Shown piece by piece: positions 26,217-35,013 of a DNA stretch of 64,000 nucleotides. The DNA lies in contig HF989903.1 in NCBI GenBank assembly GCA_000432255.1, forward strand, positions 1-64,000. Direction: 5' to 3'. The stretch comes from Acholeplasma sp. CAG:878 (GTDB lineage: Bacteria > Bacillota_I > Bacilli_A > RF39 > UBA660). A model generated the notes under the pieces. That model did no database searches and was not told the DNA's origin. It saw only the letters and a program-made list of their open reading frames with translations. Numbering within the stretch: the first letter of the stretch is position 1; each line of letters begins with the position of its first letter. A program made the translations under genes and the position numbers.

Positions 26217-27140
26217 AATTTTAAATTCAAATCTTGGATTTTTTAAGGGTTTTTTTTGAAAACCTAAATTTTCTCTTCCTTCAAGTTGTATTAAATCATA
26301 ATTATAAAATAATAATTTAATATAATCGTCATAAGTATAACAAGTATCGCAAGTTAACCCACCGTTTTGTTCATAAAATAAACCATTTCTAAATGATAAT
26401 GTAAAACCATCTAGATAATGTTTAAAATTATGTTCAGTTAATTCTACAAATCCATCTTTTACTATTTTTTCTGCAATTTCCCTTTTTTCACTAGAATTTA
26501 CCATATAGTAACCTAAATTTAATGTGTCAAAATCCATCACTCCCAAACACTCAGGAATATTTCTCCTTAAAGAGAAAAATTGACGATATGAACAATCAAC
26601 TATGTATTTCTTATCTTTAAAAGTAACTATGTTGAAATAATGATATCCATGACCTTGGAAAATTTCGTGTTGTTTTGAAAATCCAGCATCAATTTTAACA
26701 ACTATACAATCAATACAATAAAAATCACAAACACCTTTTACTAATTCACTAAAATCTAGGCAAGTATCAGCCAAATCAATTTCATTTATATCTTTTATAT
26801 ATTTACTAATATATTTTTCCATAAATCTTTTCCTTATTAATAAAATAAGAAATTTTAAAAAATCTTCATCTGTTTCTTGTTTATATTCATTTTTTTTGCT
26901 TTCTATATAGTAATCAAAGTTAGATTTACAAATAATTGATTTACTTGGAATTGCTGACCACCTAATAAAGGATAGTCTTCTAGATAATTCATTTATTTTT
27001 TTTGGTGACTTTTCGTTTTCAGTTGCTATTTTTACTTCTCTATAAGCCTCACTCATAAGTTTACACATTTCTTCATCAGTTTTGCCTTTGAATTTTTCTT
27101 CAATTTCTAAAAGTTTTTTCTTACATTCGCTTTCCTTCAT
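26211..27140 (-). CDS. Transglutaminase-like protein
   Basis: 309 residues, no signal peptide. A Cys-His-Asp arrangement typical of the transglutaminase/papain-like fold is visible: VKGVCDFYC (about residue 135), GHGYHYFNIVTF (about 165) and KYIVDCSYRQF (about 178). A later CDTCYTYDD segment adds two Cys. The N-terminal 90 residues are helical and charged. It is followed by a terminator and then the ger operon, so a role in sporulation or germination is possible but not shown. ATG 27140 has a poor ribosome site (AGTGG). Another transglutaminase-like protein lies at 48101. Confidence 0.6.
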   Translation of the reverse strand: MKESECKKKLLEIEEKFKGKTDEEMCKLMSEAYREVKIATENEKSPKKINELSRRLSFIRWSAIPSKSIICKSNFDYYIESKKNEYKQETDEDFLKFLILLIRKRFMEKYISKYIKDINEIDLADTCLDFSELVKGVCDFYCIDCIVVKIDAGFSKQHEIFQGHGYHYFNIVTFKDKKYIVDCSYRQFFSLRRNIPECLGVMDFDTLNLGYYMVNSSEKREIAEKIVKDGFVELTEHNFKHYLDGFTLSFRNGLFYEQNGGLTCDTCYTYDDYIKLLFYNYDLIQLEGRENLGFQKKPLKNPRFEFKIK

Positions 27141-27261
27141 AAAACCACTCCAAATTTCTATTTATTATAACACATTATATGAAAAAATAGGTTAAATTAT
27201 TTGTCGAACAAAAATATTTATAAATTTAATATTTAAAAATAATATTTACTAGGAGGCAAAT

Positions 27262-28104
27262 ATGGGACTAAACGATGAAGAAGTATTAAAATCAAGAGAA
27301 AAGTACGGAACAAATGAAATAGTAGGGCAAAAAAAGTTAAGTTTTTTAAAACAATATATTTCTACTTTAGGAGATCCAATCATAAGAATTTTATTAATCG
27401 CTCTAGCTATTAAAACAGTATTTTTAATTAGACAGTTTGATTGGTATGAAACTATAGGGATTGTAATTGCTATTTTTTTAGCGTCATTTATATCAACAAT
27501 ATCTGAATATGGAAGTGAAAAAGCATTTGAAAAGTTACAAGAAGAATCATCAAAAATAAATTGTCGTGCTTTAAGAAATGGAAAATTAGTTGAAATTAAA
27601 ATAGATGATGTAGTAGTAGGAGATATTATATCATTAGAAGCCGGTGATAAAATACCAGCTGATGGAGTTATAATTGAAGGAATGGTTAATGTCGATGAAT
27701 CAAGCATAACTGGAGAAGCAAAAGAAATATTAAAAAAATTTAATGATAATTTATTTAGAGGAACGATTGTTTATTCAAAAAAAGCTAAAATGAAAGTTAC
27801 TAAAGTAGGAATAAATACATTTTATGGAGAAATATCAAGACAATTACAAGAAAAACAACCAGATAGTCCATTAAAAGTAAGATTAAGAAAATTAGCCGAA
27901 ATAATAAGCAAAATAGGTTATATAGGAGCAGCTTTAGTGTTTTTTTCTCATTTGTTTTCAGTTATTGTAATTGATAATAATTTTTCACTTAATCTAATTA
28001 AAGATACAATTACTAATATTCCATTATTGATTGGTCATATATTATATGGATTAACTCTTTGTGTTACTATAATAATAGTAGCAGTTCCAGAAGGTTTGGT
28101 ATAG
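27262..28104 (+). pseudogene. Ca2+ P-type ATPase, N-terminal part (interrupted by element 1)
   Basis: ATG 27262 follows TAGGAGG. This part carries the cation-transporter N-terminus, the first transmembrane pair (about 38-80), the actuator domain with LEAGDKIPADGV (about 132) and DESSITGEA (about 152; the usual TGES reads TGEA but keeps the Glu), and the next transmembrane helices to VAVPEG. It then runs into element 1 and stops at TAG. Joined to 35032-36765 across the CCAGAAGG direct repeat, it gives an uninterrupted protein of about 852 residues, the normal length for bacterial PMCA-type calcium exporters. As it stands, the pump is inactive unless the element excises. Confidence 0.9.
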
Positions 28105-28112
28105 TTATGATA
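28098..28112 (+). repeat. Element 1 left inverted repeat (attL arm)
   Basis: GGTATAGTTATGATA is the exact reverse complement of 35014-35028. It lies 3 bases inside the CCAGAAGG core. Confidence 0.9.
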
Positions 28113-28131
28113 ACATCTGAACAATTATAAT

Positions 28132-28163
28132 AAAAGATTGAATAAAAAAAGCAATCTTTTTTG
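28132..28163. terminator. Terminator inside left end of element 1
   Basis: AAAAGATTG and CAATCTTTT form a 9-bp stem around an 11-base loop, followed by TT. It would stop transcription running in from the truncated ATPase gene. Confidence 0.7.
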
Positions 28164-28181
28164 TGTGGAAAGGAGAAAATG

Positions 28182-28747
28182 ATGGCAAAGTGAAAAGTTA
28201 TAACAATAGCTAATCAAAAAGGCGGTGTAGGTAAAACAACTACCACTTTTAATTTAAGTGTAGCTTTAGCAAAAATGGGTAAAAAGGTTTTATTAATAGA
28301 TACTGATCCACAAACTAATTTAACAGCTTGTATGAATTATTATGATGTTAATGAAAGCATATCAATAGTTATGGAACAAACAATGATTGGGGTAGATGTT
28401 AATTTAGAAAATTTTATATTGCATCACAATGAAAGTGTTGATTTGATACAATCTAGTCTAGATTTAGCAGCTACGGAGTCTAGTATATATAATGCTGTCA
28501 GTAGAGAAAATATATTAAAAAAAGTATTAAAGATATAAAAGATAAGTATGATTATACTTTAATTGATTGTATATCTAGTTTAGGGTTACTAACAATTAAT
28601 GCTTATAGAGTAATAGTACCTATTCGACCACAATTTTTAGTTGCAAAGAATTTAGAACAAATAATAACTAATGTTATGTTGGTCAAAAAGTCGATTAATC
28701 TTAGCCTATATATTGATGGTATTTTACTGACATTAGTTGATAATTAA
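28182..28747 (+). pseudogene. ParA-type partition ATPase, decayed
   Basis: ATG GCA AAG is followed by TGA. The frame then continues VITIANQKGGVGKTTTTFNL (deviant Walker A), LLIDTDPQTNLTACM (Walker A' Asp) and on to TAA 28536-28538. A second frame continues KYDYTLIDCISSLGLLTINA, matching the ParA Walker B region, and then stops at 28747. At least one nonsense and one frameshift mutation. ParA is usual on plasmids and integrative elements, so its remains suggest that element 1 descends from a larger or self-replicating element. The 245 bases after it, to the promoter at 28996, hold nothing that I recognise. Confidence 0.85.
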
Positions 28748-28995
28748 ACTAATTTAGCAAAAGATATTATATCAAATTTAAGTGTTGAATCAGAGATTTT
28801 CTAGTGTACAACTGTCAAACTTGAGAGAAGTTGATGGAAACGTTAAACTTGTTAGTTGAGAAAGTTGAAAATGAGGTAATTTATACTATTGAATGAAACT
28901 CTACTGATGATATGTGTAGTCAAAAAGTATACAAATTAGATAGTGTATTAATTTTTTGATATGGTATTAAATCATTAAAAAAAAAGAAAAATAAA

Positions 28996-29024
28996 TTGAC
29001 AAAAATTGACAATAGTAGTATAAT
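28996..29024 (+). promoter_or_regulatory. Consensus sigma-A promoter of the bacteriocin cassette
   Basis: TTGACA at 28996-29001 and TATAAT at 29019-29024 are both perfect consensus with an ideal 17-base spacer. Transcription would start near 29031, just before the leader hairpin. Confidence 0.85.
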
Positions 29025-29042
29025 TTATTTAGACAAATAATT

Positions 29043-29112
29043 AAGCAGTACCTTTTGTTTAACCTTGGTTTGATTGTTATAAACCATGATTATGGAAGAT
29101 ACTGCTTTTTAG
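29043..29112 (+). promoter_or_regulatory. Structured leader/attenuator upstream of the bacteriocin gene
   Basis: AAGCAGTA (29043-29050) pairs with TACTGCTT (29100-29107), followed by TTT. The enclosed segment has its own hairpin TGGTTT/AAACCA (29066-29086). A closed outer stem ending in a T tract looks like a conditional terminator. A leader of the same design (AAGCAGTATC...GATACTGCTT) lies at 42219-42303, also after a TTGACA promoter and before an ABC-transporter operon. Shared architecture at two loci favours a real regulatory element. The signal is unknown. Confidence 0.55.
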
Positions 29113-29194
29113 ATATAAAGTAGGTCTTCATTCAAATTGTCTATTATTTTTGCTATATAGTAGTAGAAATCTAAAAAAGGATGGAGGTGAAATT

Positions 29195-29545
29195 GTGAAA
29201 AAGTATTTAACAGTTATCTGCTGTGCAGTATTTCTTTCAGTAGCAGGATTTGTAGCTGTAAGAGCAGCATACTATACTGGTCCAAGAAATTCATTATATG
29301 TTGAGACAAGAACAGGATGGTTATGGTCAGAAGGGACTTTATCAAATGATTCTGAACAACACCATAAAAAACTTTATGTTCAAGAAGGAAATGAAGGTTC
29401 ATGGAGTACTTTAGTAGATCCGAGTGTACACTCAGTTACACATAAAGATTCTAAGGGCTTATTTGAAAAAGATTTTGCTATGATAAATCCTTGTTGGAAA
29501 GATAAGCCAATCGATCCGTTAGTATGTAAGTTTGAAAATTTTTAA
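29195..29545 (+). CDS. Secreted bacteriocin-like peptide precursor (lactococcin-972-group locus)
   Basis: 116 residues from GTG 29195 (GGAGGTG lies six bases upstream). A clear Sec signal peptide (about 1-25; YLTVICCAVFLSVAGFVAVRA) precedes a polar, Trp/Tyr/Gly/His-rich mature part of about 90 residues with two Cys near the end (NPCWKDKPIDPLVCKF), which could form a disulfide loop. The mature part is not clearly similar to lactococcin 972. The assignment rests on the following DUF1430 protein plus ABC ATPase, the standard partners of that bacteriocin group, which also use a Sec signal rather than a double-Gly leader. It is followed by its own terminator. Confidence 0.6.
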   Translation: MKKYLTVICCAVFLSVAGFVAVRAAYYTGPRNSLYVETRTGWLWSEGTLSNDSEQHHKKLYVQEGNEGSWSTLVDPSVHSVTHKDSKGLFEKDFAMINPCWKDKPIDPLVCKFENF

Positions 29546-29562
29546 TTAGATAACTTTGATTG

Positions 29563-29593
29563 AAGGCTTAAAAAATTTTTAAGCTTTCTTTTT
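29563..29593 (+). terminator. Terminator between bacteriocin and immunity/export genes
   Basis: AAGGCTTAAAAA and TTTTTAAGCTTT form the stem, followed by CTTTTT. Partial read-through here would give more peptide mRNA than transporter mRNA, a common arrangement in bacteriocin operons. Confidence 0.7.
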
Positions 29594-29619
29594 GTTATTA
29601 AATTGATGAGGTGATTTGT

Positions 29620-31773
29620 TTGAAAAAGGTAACTAAAATAATTCCAATAATTACTATATTAGTTATAAGTGTTTTAGTTTTATTGTTTTTAGATTTTAAT
29701 GAAGCAAATTCATATATGAATCTGAAAGGTTTTAATATGGAAACTATTTCAATCAAGTGTGATGATGGCAGTAATCTTGCTGATATAGTTAATAATGTGC
29801 AAGAAATTGCTAGAAAAAATAATGTTATACTTGTAAAAACCACTGTCGATTATAAAAAAGAAAATGGGGTTAATGTATATTTATCACTTGAAAATATTGA
29901 TGAATTAAATAAATTATTGAATAAAAAATTTAATGTGAAGGCGACAAATAATGAGATAACAAAATCAAGTTTTTTATCTACTTATAACCAAAATAGTGAT
30001 AATCAAATAGGAATAATTAATGATTTGTTTGGTGACCATTTTTATACATATTATTTAATGGATGTCATGATTGAAAATAATTATAGTTTATTTGGTAATT
30101 ATTCTATTCTTTATGATGATTTTCAAAATTATAGCAATTTCATGAACGAGGTAAATAATCTATTAGGATATGACACCTATGCAATGGGATATTACAATAG
30201 CATTGATAATTATATATTAATTTTAATTGTTGTCAGCTTGTTACTTATGTTACTTTTTTACTTTGTTTTTCAGGTGTATGATTATTATAATAGCTCTAAA
30301 AAAATTGGCTGTATGAAATTGTTAGGGCATGATAGTTTTCATATTAATAAAAATTTATGTTTTAAAAATGTCAAAATAAATTTTATAAGTTTTTTTAGCA
30401 TTTTGTTATTGTCTATAATATTTGTTAAAAATATAACACCATATCATTTGTTAATATTAAGCTGTATCAATTTATTTATTATTTTATTAACCTATTTTAT
30501 AAGCTATCTATCTTGTAATATAATTAACAAAAATTATAAACTAGTTAATATGTTAAAAATGGAAAATATTACTTTAGAAATGGGTAAAATTTCATATGGA
30601 TTTAAAACTATAATGACAATAATGCTTATATGTTTTACGGTAATAGTATTTCAAAATGTTAATACACTTCATAATCAGTTAAAAGTTTATAATGAATCAA
30701 AAAATACATTAGAGTATAGTGTGCTTAAGTCTTATGTAGCAGGTCAGCAAGAGAGTCGAGAAAATGATAAAATTCATGATTTATATCTCAAAATAATTAA
30801 TAATATGGATACGTTTTATGCCAGTTTTCAAGATTACTCTCAATATACATCTCAAGATTTTGAACGATTAGAACAGGCTGAAAGAGTTGGCAAATCGTTT
30901 CACTTTGATTCCATTGACAAAAACTATTTAAAAATGAAAAAAATAAAAGTATATGATATTAACGATGAAGAAATAGATATAGATAAAATTAATAGTGTTT
31001 ATTATTTATTACCAAAAAGTAAAAAAAGTTTAATTGATTTATTTAAAAAATTTCATTTAGAGCTTGATGAATATTATTTAAAATATAATAAAAATTATAG
31101 TCTTGTCGTATATTTTTATAATGACCAAAAAATAGATACATATCAAGTAACATCAAAATATATAGAAAGTCCAATATTAAGAGTTGTTAATGATAGTATT
31201 ACGTCTCATTCCTTTTTAGATGATTTGGGAATAAATTTTTTCGGACAAGGAATGGGTACAGGATTAAAAATAAAATTAATTGATGGTGATAAAGAAAAAA
31301 CGATGGAAACTTTATTTGGATACATAGATGAATCTGGATTATCTAATTTATTTAGTAGACAAAGTTTTATGACATATAAGGATTATTTTAATGACGAAAT
31401 ATTAGCAAGTAGAATCATATTGTTAGTTGTGACAATGACTATTGTACTAATACTTACTATCTATATTCTAATATCATTCCAATTATTGAAATTATACATA
31501 AAAGCTCAAAAAAAGACAATATTGGTAAAAAAGATGCTTGGATTTGATGATGATAATATATTTGGAAATGTTTATAGAAAAAATTCACGTAATACTATTA
31601 TTTCAATTATTATTGCTTTATTAATTTTAATAATTATAAAAAGAATAAATATTTCTTTTGTATTTATGCCGGTAATATTTTTAATATTGGATTTTTTAGT
31701 AACATTAATATCGATTAAATCAACAAAATTGACAACAATATATTCTGATTTAAAAGGAGGTAACTATGATTAA
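29620..31773 (+). CDS. DUF1430 bacteriocin-associated integral membrane protein
   Basis: About 717 residues from TTG 29620 (GAGGTGAT upstream). The layout is FtsX-like: an N-terminal helix (about 5-22), an extracytoplasmic domain to about 195, a group of helices (about 200-345, with a KKIGCMKLLGHDSF coupling segment near 230), a second extracytoplasmic domain and three C-terminal helices (about 610-705, with VKKMLGFDDDNIF near 643). This matches the seven-helix proteins of lactococcin-972 loci, thought to act with the ABC ATPase in immunity or export. The gene's last codons overlap the ATPase start by 8 bases. Confidence 0.82.
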   Translation: MKKVTKIIPIITILVISVLVLLFLDFNEANSYMNLKGFNMETISIKCDDGSNLADIVNNVQEIARKNNVILVKTTVDYKKENGVNVYLSLENIDELNKLLNKKFNVKATNNEITKSSFLSTYNQNSDNQIGIINDLFGDHFYTYYLMDVMIENNYSLFGNYSILYDDFQNYSNFMNEVNNLLGYDTYAMGYYNSIDNYILILIVVSLLLMLLFYFVFQVYDYYNSSKKIGCMKLLGHDSFHINKNLCFKNVKINFISFFSILLLSIIFVKNITPYHLLILSCINLFIILLTYFISYLSCNIINKNYKLVNMLKMENITLEMGKISYGFKTIMTIMLICFTVIVFQNVNTLHNQLKVYNESKNTLEYSVLKSYVAGQQESRENDKIHDLYLKIINNMDTFYASFQDYSQYTSQDFERLEQAERVGKSFHFDSIDKNYLKMKKIKVYDINDEEIDIDKINSVYYLLPKSKKSLIDLFKKFHLELDEYYLKYNKNYSLVVYFYNDQKIDTYQVTSKYIESPILRVVNDSITSHSFLDDLGINFFGQGMGTGLKIKLIDGDKEKTMETLFGYIDESGLSNLFSRQSFMTYKDYFNDEILASRIILLVVTMTIVLILTIYILISFQLLKLYIKAQKKTILVKKMLGFDDDNIFGNVYRKNSRNTIISIIIALLILIIIKRINISFVFMPVIFLILDFLVTLISIKSTKLTTIYSDLKGGNYD

Positions 31774-32395
31774 AATTGAAAATTTAAATAAATCTTTTGG
31801 TGAAAAAGAGGTAATAAAAAATTTCAGTTATGAAATTCCTAATAGAGTGATGGTTGCAGTAACAGGTAAAAGTGGATGTGGGAAATCGACATTGCTTAAT
31901 ATATTAGGATTACTAGATATTGAATATAAAGGTAAGGTTTTATATGATGGTAAAATGATTTCTAATGAAAGTGAGAAAAACAGAAATGAATATATTAGAA
32001 ATAATATTAATTACTTATTTCAAAATTATGCATTAATTGATACAGACACTGTATATGAAAACCTTTTATTAGCTTTGGAATATGAAAAATTGTCTAAAAA
32101 TGAAAAAAATAGAAAAATTAATGAGGCTTTAGAATTAGTAGATTTAAAAAATTTTAATGAAAAAAAGATATTTACATTAAGTGGCGGTGAACAACAAAGA
32201 GTTGCCCTAGCAAGAGTGATATTAAAAAAAGGAAACATAATTTTAGCCGATGAGCCTACAGGAAATTTAGACAAAGAAAATAGTAATAAAGTCATGAATA
32301 TATTAAAAAAACTTCAAAAGGAAGGAAGAACAATAATCATTGTTACCCATGATGAAAATATAGCTAAACAATGCGATGATATTATTTGCTGGTAA
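31766..32395 (+). CDS. ABC ATPase of the lactococcin-972 group
   Basis: 209 residues, short for the class and typical of the bacteriocin-associated subgroup. Walker A GKSGCGKSTLL (about 34), LSGGEQQRVALARV (about 136), Walker B ILADEPTGNLD (about 155) and THDE H-loop (about 195). ATG 31766 follows AAAGGAGG inside the previous gene. It energises the DUF1430 protein. The stop lies 3 bases before the GTG of the signal peptidase gene. Confidence 0.9.
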   Translation: MIKIENLNKSFGEKEVIKNFSYEIPNRVMVAVTGKSGCGKSTLLNILGLLDIEYKGKVLYDGKMISNESEKNRNEYIRNNINYLFQNYALIDTDTVYENLLLALEYEKLSKNEKNRKINEALELVDLKNFNEKKIFTLSGGEQQRVALARVILKKGNIILADEPTGNLDKENSNKVMNILKKLQKEGRTIIIVTHDENIAKQCDDIICW

Positions 32396-32400
32396 GAATA

Positions 32401-32862
32401 GTGAAAAAAATATTTTTATGTACTAAAACAATTATTTTGGTATGTGTTATAGTTTTAATATTTAGTATGGGTTTTGCTAAGGTTGATGGAAACTCTATGC
32501 AACCAACTTTAAAAGACAATGATATAATACTATATTATAAGAGCAAAAAAAATATAAAGAGATTTGATATTATTATTTTTAAACGAAATAATAACTTGTT
32601 TATTAAAAGAGTGATAGGATTACCAGGTGATAGCATAAAATATATAGACAATACTTTGTATGTTAATGATAATCCAATCGAGGAAGATTTTCAAAAATCA
32701 ATTACAAACGATTTTAACATTAGTGACATAACATCCAGTGATGTCATTCCAAACAATAAATTGTTTGTTTTAGGAGATAATAGACTATTTTCGACTGATG
32801 GTAGGAGCTTTGGCTTTATAGATATAAATGATGTAAATGGAATAATGATAATAAAAATATAA
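32401..32862 (+). CDS. Signal peptidase I carried by the bacteriocin cassette
   Basis: 153 residues from GTG 32401; an upstream TTG at 32386 would overlap the ATPase gene. One N-terminal transmembrane anchor (about 5-24), then the catalytic Ser in DGNSMQPTL (about 31), the general-base Lys in IKRVIGLPGD (about 70) and the GDNRLFSTDGRSFG box (about 127-140). All motifs of SipS-type peptidases are present. Chromosomes already encode a type I signal peptidase. This copy is in the same operon as the Sec-type bacteriocin and probably processes it. Confidence 0.9.
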   Translation: MKKIFLCTKTIILVCVIVLIFSMGFAKVDGNSMQPTLKDNDIILYYKSKKNIKRFDIIIFKRNNNLFIKRVIGLPGDSIKYIDNTLYVNDNPIEEDFQKSITNDFNISDITSSDVIPNNKLFVLGDNRLFSTDGRSFGFIDINDVNGIMIIKI

Positions 32863-32911
32863 AAAAAGAGGCTGAGTAGAAATGAATAATTTTTACTCAG
32901 CCTCTTTTTTT
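32862..32911. terminator. Strong terminator ending the bacteriocin operon
   Basis: AAAAAAAGAGGCTGAGTA pairs along its full length with TACTCAGCCTCTTTTTTT around a 15-base loop. It is the strongest terminator in the window and works on either strand. Confidence 0.92.
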
Positions 32912-32942
32912 ATATTTTCTTTTATATTCAAAAGTAAAGGTT

Positions 32943-33083
32943 ATGAAAAAATATAGAATTAAGATCACAAAAAAATATATTTTTGATTTAGACGATAAGA
33001 GCAAAAAGAATATATTTGACCAAGTTAATTTTGTTTTATATGAAACCGAAATATTAGATATGCCTTATGTTAAAAAAACATAA
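32943..33083 (+). CDS. Small protein (46 residues), mobile-element type
   Basis: MKKYRIKITKKYIFDLDDKS opens a 46-residue Lys/Asp-rich protein. It resembles in size and first strand the short DpnD/PcfM-like proteins of integrative elements, but the match is weak. There is only a weak GTAAAGG site upstream. Function unknown. Confidence 0.4.
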   Translation: MKKYRIKITKKYIFDLDDKSKKNIFDQVNFVLYETEILDMPYVKKT

Positions 33084-33231
33084 AAATTACAACTAAACAG
33101 GTAAGAAGAAAATTATAGTTTAAAATAAAACATCAGTTTTTCGTATAGTTTTTATTTAGGCTAAAATATGTAGTTTTTTGTTGGTAATATTTGAATAAAA
33201 AAATAATAGTATTAATTGAAAGGAAGATCAT

Positions 33232-33348
33232 ATGAAAAATGAATTAAAAATTAATATATATTTCGATGAAGATGGTCGAGAATTAAATGAACTTGTAGAA
33301 AAAATAATTGTGTCAATTTTAAAAAAGGAAAATTCATACATTTGTTAA
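33232..33348 (+). CDS. Small protein (38 residues) upstream of recombinase
   Basis: ATG 33232 follows AAAGGAAG. The product (beginning MKNELKINIYFDEDGRELNE) is acidic with a short amphipathic helix. A protein of the same size and pattern lies immediately upstream of the other large recombinase (57956-58060; both contain an F-[DN]-E-[DN]-G motif and a V/I-rich helix). The pair suggests a recurrent small accessory gene of these recombinase modules. Confidence 0.5.
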   Translation: MKNELKINIYFDEDGRELNELVEKIIVSILKKENSYIC

Positions 33349-33420
33349 ATTGTGATTGGTGTTTTAAAATAAATTCATAATTGTAATTTGTTTGGAGGGT
33401 ATTATGAAAGGAATGAAATA

Positions 33421-35010
33421 GTGTACTATAAGAAAAAAAATAATGTGAATAATTGTTATAAAGTTGCTTTATATATAAGACTTTCCAAAGAAGATGAGAA
33501 AGAAGGAGAATCTGAAAGTGTTACGAATCAAAAATCCCTATTGTTAGAATTTGTAAAACAAAACGGTTATGAACTTGTAGATATCTATATAGATGATGGA
33601 TATACAGGAACTAATTTTGACAGACCTAATTTTCAAAGAATGATTAAGGATATAGAATTAGGTAAAATTAATATGGTCGTTACAAAAGATATGTCAAGAT
33701 TAGGAAGAGATTATATTGGAACTGGACAGTATATAGAAAAATATTTTCCAATGCATAATGTTAGATATATTTCAATACTAGATGGGGTTGACACATTTTT
33801 AGATAATTCTAATAATGAAATAGCTCCTTTTAAGGCAATAATCAATGATATGTATTCTAGAGATAATTCAAAAAAAATAAGAGCTGCTTTAAAGAGTATG
33901 CAAGAAAAAGGACTATGGGTAGGAGGGTGTTCACCTTTTGGGTATATACCTGATCCTAATGATAAAAATCATTTAGTTCCAAAAGAAGATGAATGTGAAA
34001 TTGTTAAAAGAATTTTTAGTTTAGCAAGTGAAGGAAAAACACCATATTATATAAAAGATTTATTTAATCAAGAAAAAATTCCAACCTTTGCTATGATAAG
34101 AAATAGAATTGCAAAAAACAACACAATGTCACAGCAAGGAGTATGGAATGCAAAAACAGTTAAGGGAATTTTAAAGAATCAACTATATACGGGAGATTTA
34201 ATACAAAATCGAAGAAGTAGGATTAGTTATAAAGTTAGAAAAATAGTTGATAACCCAAAAGAAGATTGGATTATTGTAGAAAATGCACATGAGCCATTAG
34301 TAAGTAAAGAAGACTGGGAAAATATTCAAAAAATGTTAATTAGTAATATGACTAGAAATACAAAAAAAGAATTGAGATTGTTGGATGGTTTGCTTTTCTG
34401 TTATGAGTGTAAGCATAGAATAACAATTTGTGCTCCTAGAAAAAGTGATGGTAGAACTTATATTGTTTGTAATTTTTATAGAATGCATTCTAAAATGCAT
34501 CTTTGTACATCACATAGTTATAATTATGATGATTTAGAAAAAAAGATTTTAGATTTAATGAGAACAATTTTTAAAAACAATCTTGATAAAGAAAAAATAA
34601 AAGATTCTGTTTCCAAGCAACATACTATAGAAACTCAAAAGAACAAAATAACAAGTGCTGTTAGTAAAGCAGAAACAGAACTAAAATTAAAAAAAGATAA
34701 TTTAGATAAAATGTACATTGATAAATTAGAAGGAAAAATTGATGAATCAATGTATGAAAGAATCAGTGAAAAAATAAAATCAGAAGCTAGCAGTCTTGAG
34801 GATAAAGTAGAATTTTTAAAGAAACAGTTATGTGAATATTCAGATGATGATGAAACAAAAAAAGTAACAGTTTTAGTTAAGAATTTTTTAGATATGAATG
34901 AGCCTTCAAGAGAAATAATTTTAAAACTTATAAATAAAATAGAAATACATAAAGATAAGACAGTTGATATACATTTTAACTTCAAAGGGTTAAACTTTTT
35001 AATAAGTTAA
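33421..35010 (+). CDS. Large serine recombinase of element 1
   Basis: About 529 residues from GTG 33421; the TTG at 33388 lies before the ribosome site. The resolvase catalytic domain holds YIRLSKEDE (Ser nucleophile about residue 17), DDGYTGTNFDRPNFQRM and KDMSRLGRDY. A recombinase domain follows (GGCSPFGYIPDP, ILKNQLYTGDLIQ), then a zinc ribbon (CYECKHRITICAPRK and later Cys) and a coiled-coil C-terminal region (about 400-500). It mediates integration and, with a helper factor, excision at the CCAGAAGG site. It ends 22 bases from the element border. Confidence 0.95.
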   Translation: MYYKKKNNVNNCYKVALYIRLSKEDEKEGESESVTNQKSLLLEFVKQNGYELVDIYIDDGYTGTNFDRPNFQRMIKDIELGKINMVVTKDMSRLGRDYIGTGQYIEKYFPMHNVRYISILDGVDTFLDNSNNEIAPFKAIINDMYSRDNSKKIRAALKSMQEKGLWVGGCSPFGYIPDPNDKNHLVPKEDECEIVKRIFSLASEGKTPYYIKDLFNQEKIPTFAMIRNRIAKNNTMSQQGVWNAKTVKGILKNQLYTGDLIQNRRSRISYKVRKIVDNPKEDWIIVENAHEPLVSKEDWENIQKMLISNMTRNTKKELRLLDGLLFCYECKHRITICAPRKSDGRTYIVCNFYRMHSKMHLCTSHSYNYDDLEKKILDLMRTIFKNNLDKEKIKDSVSKQHTIETQKNKITSAVSKAETELKLKKDNLDKMYIDKLEGKIDESMYERISEKIKSEASSLEDKVEFLKKQLCEYSDDDETKKVTVLVKNFLDMNEPSREIILKLINKIEIHKDKTVDIHFNFKGLNFLIS

Positions 35011-35013
35011 TAG

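Noticed and set aside
18697..28747. Reassignment of TGA to Trp (mycoplasma-type code)
   Set aside because: Two decayed genes have in-frame TGA, but TGA also ends intact genes with ATGA overlaps (17504, 24698) and elsewhere (43080, 45446, 55427), and TGG is used normally for Trp throughout.
29195..29545. Lanthipeptide or double-glycine bacteriocin
   Set aside because: The leader is a Sec signal peptide without a GG site, and no LanB/LanM or C39-peptidase transporter is nearby.
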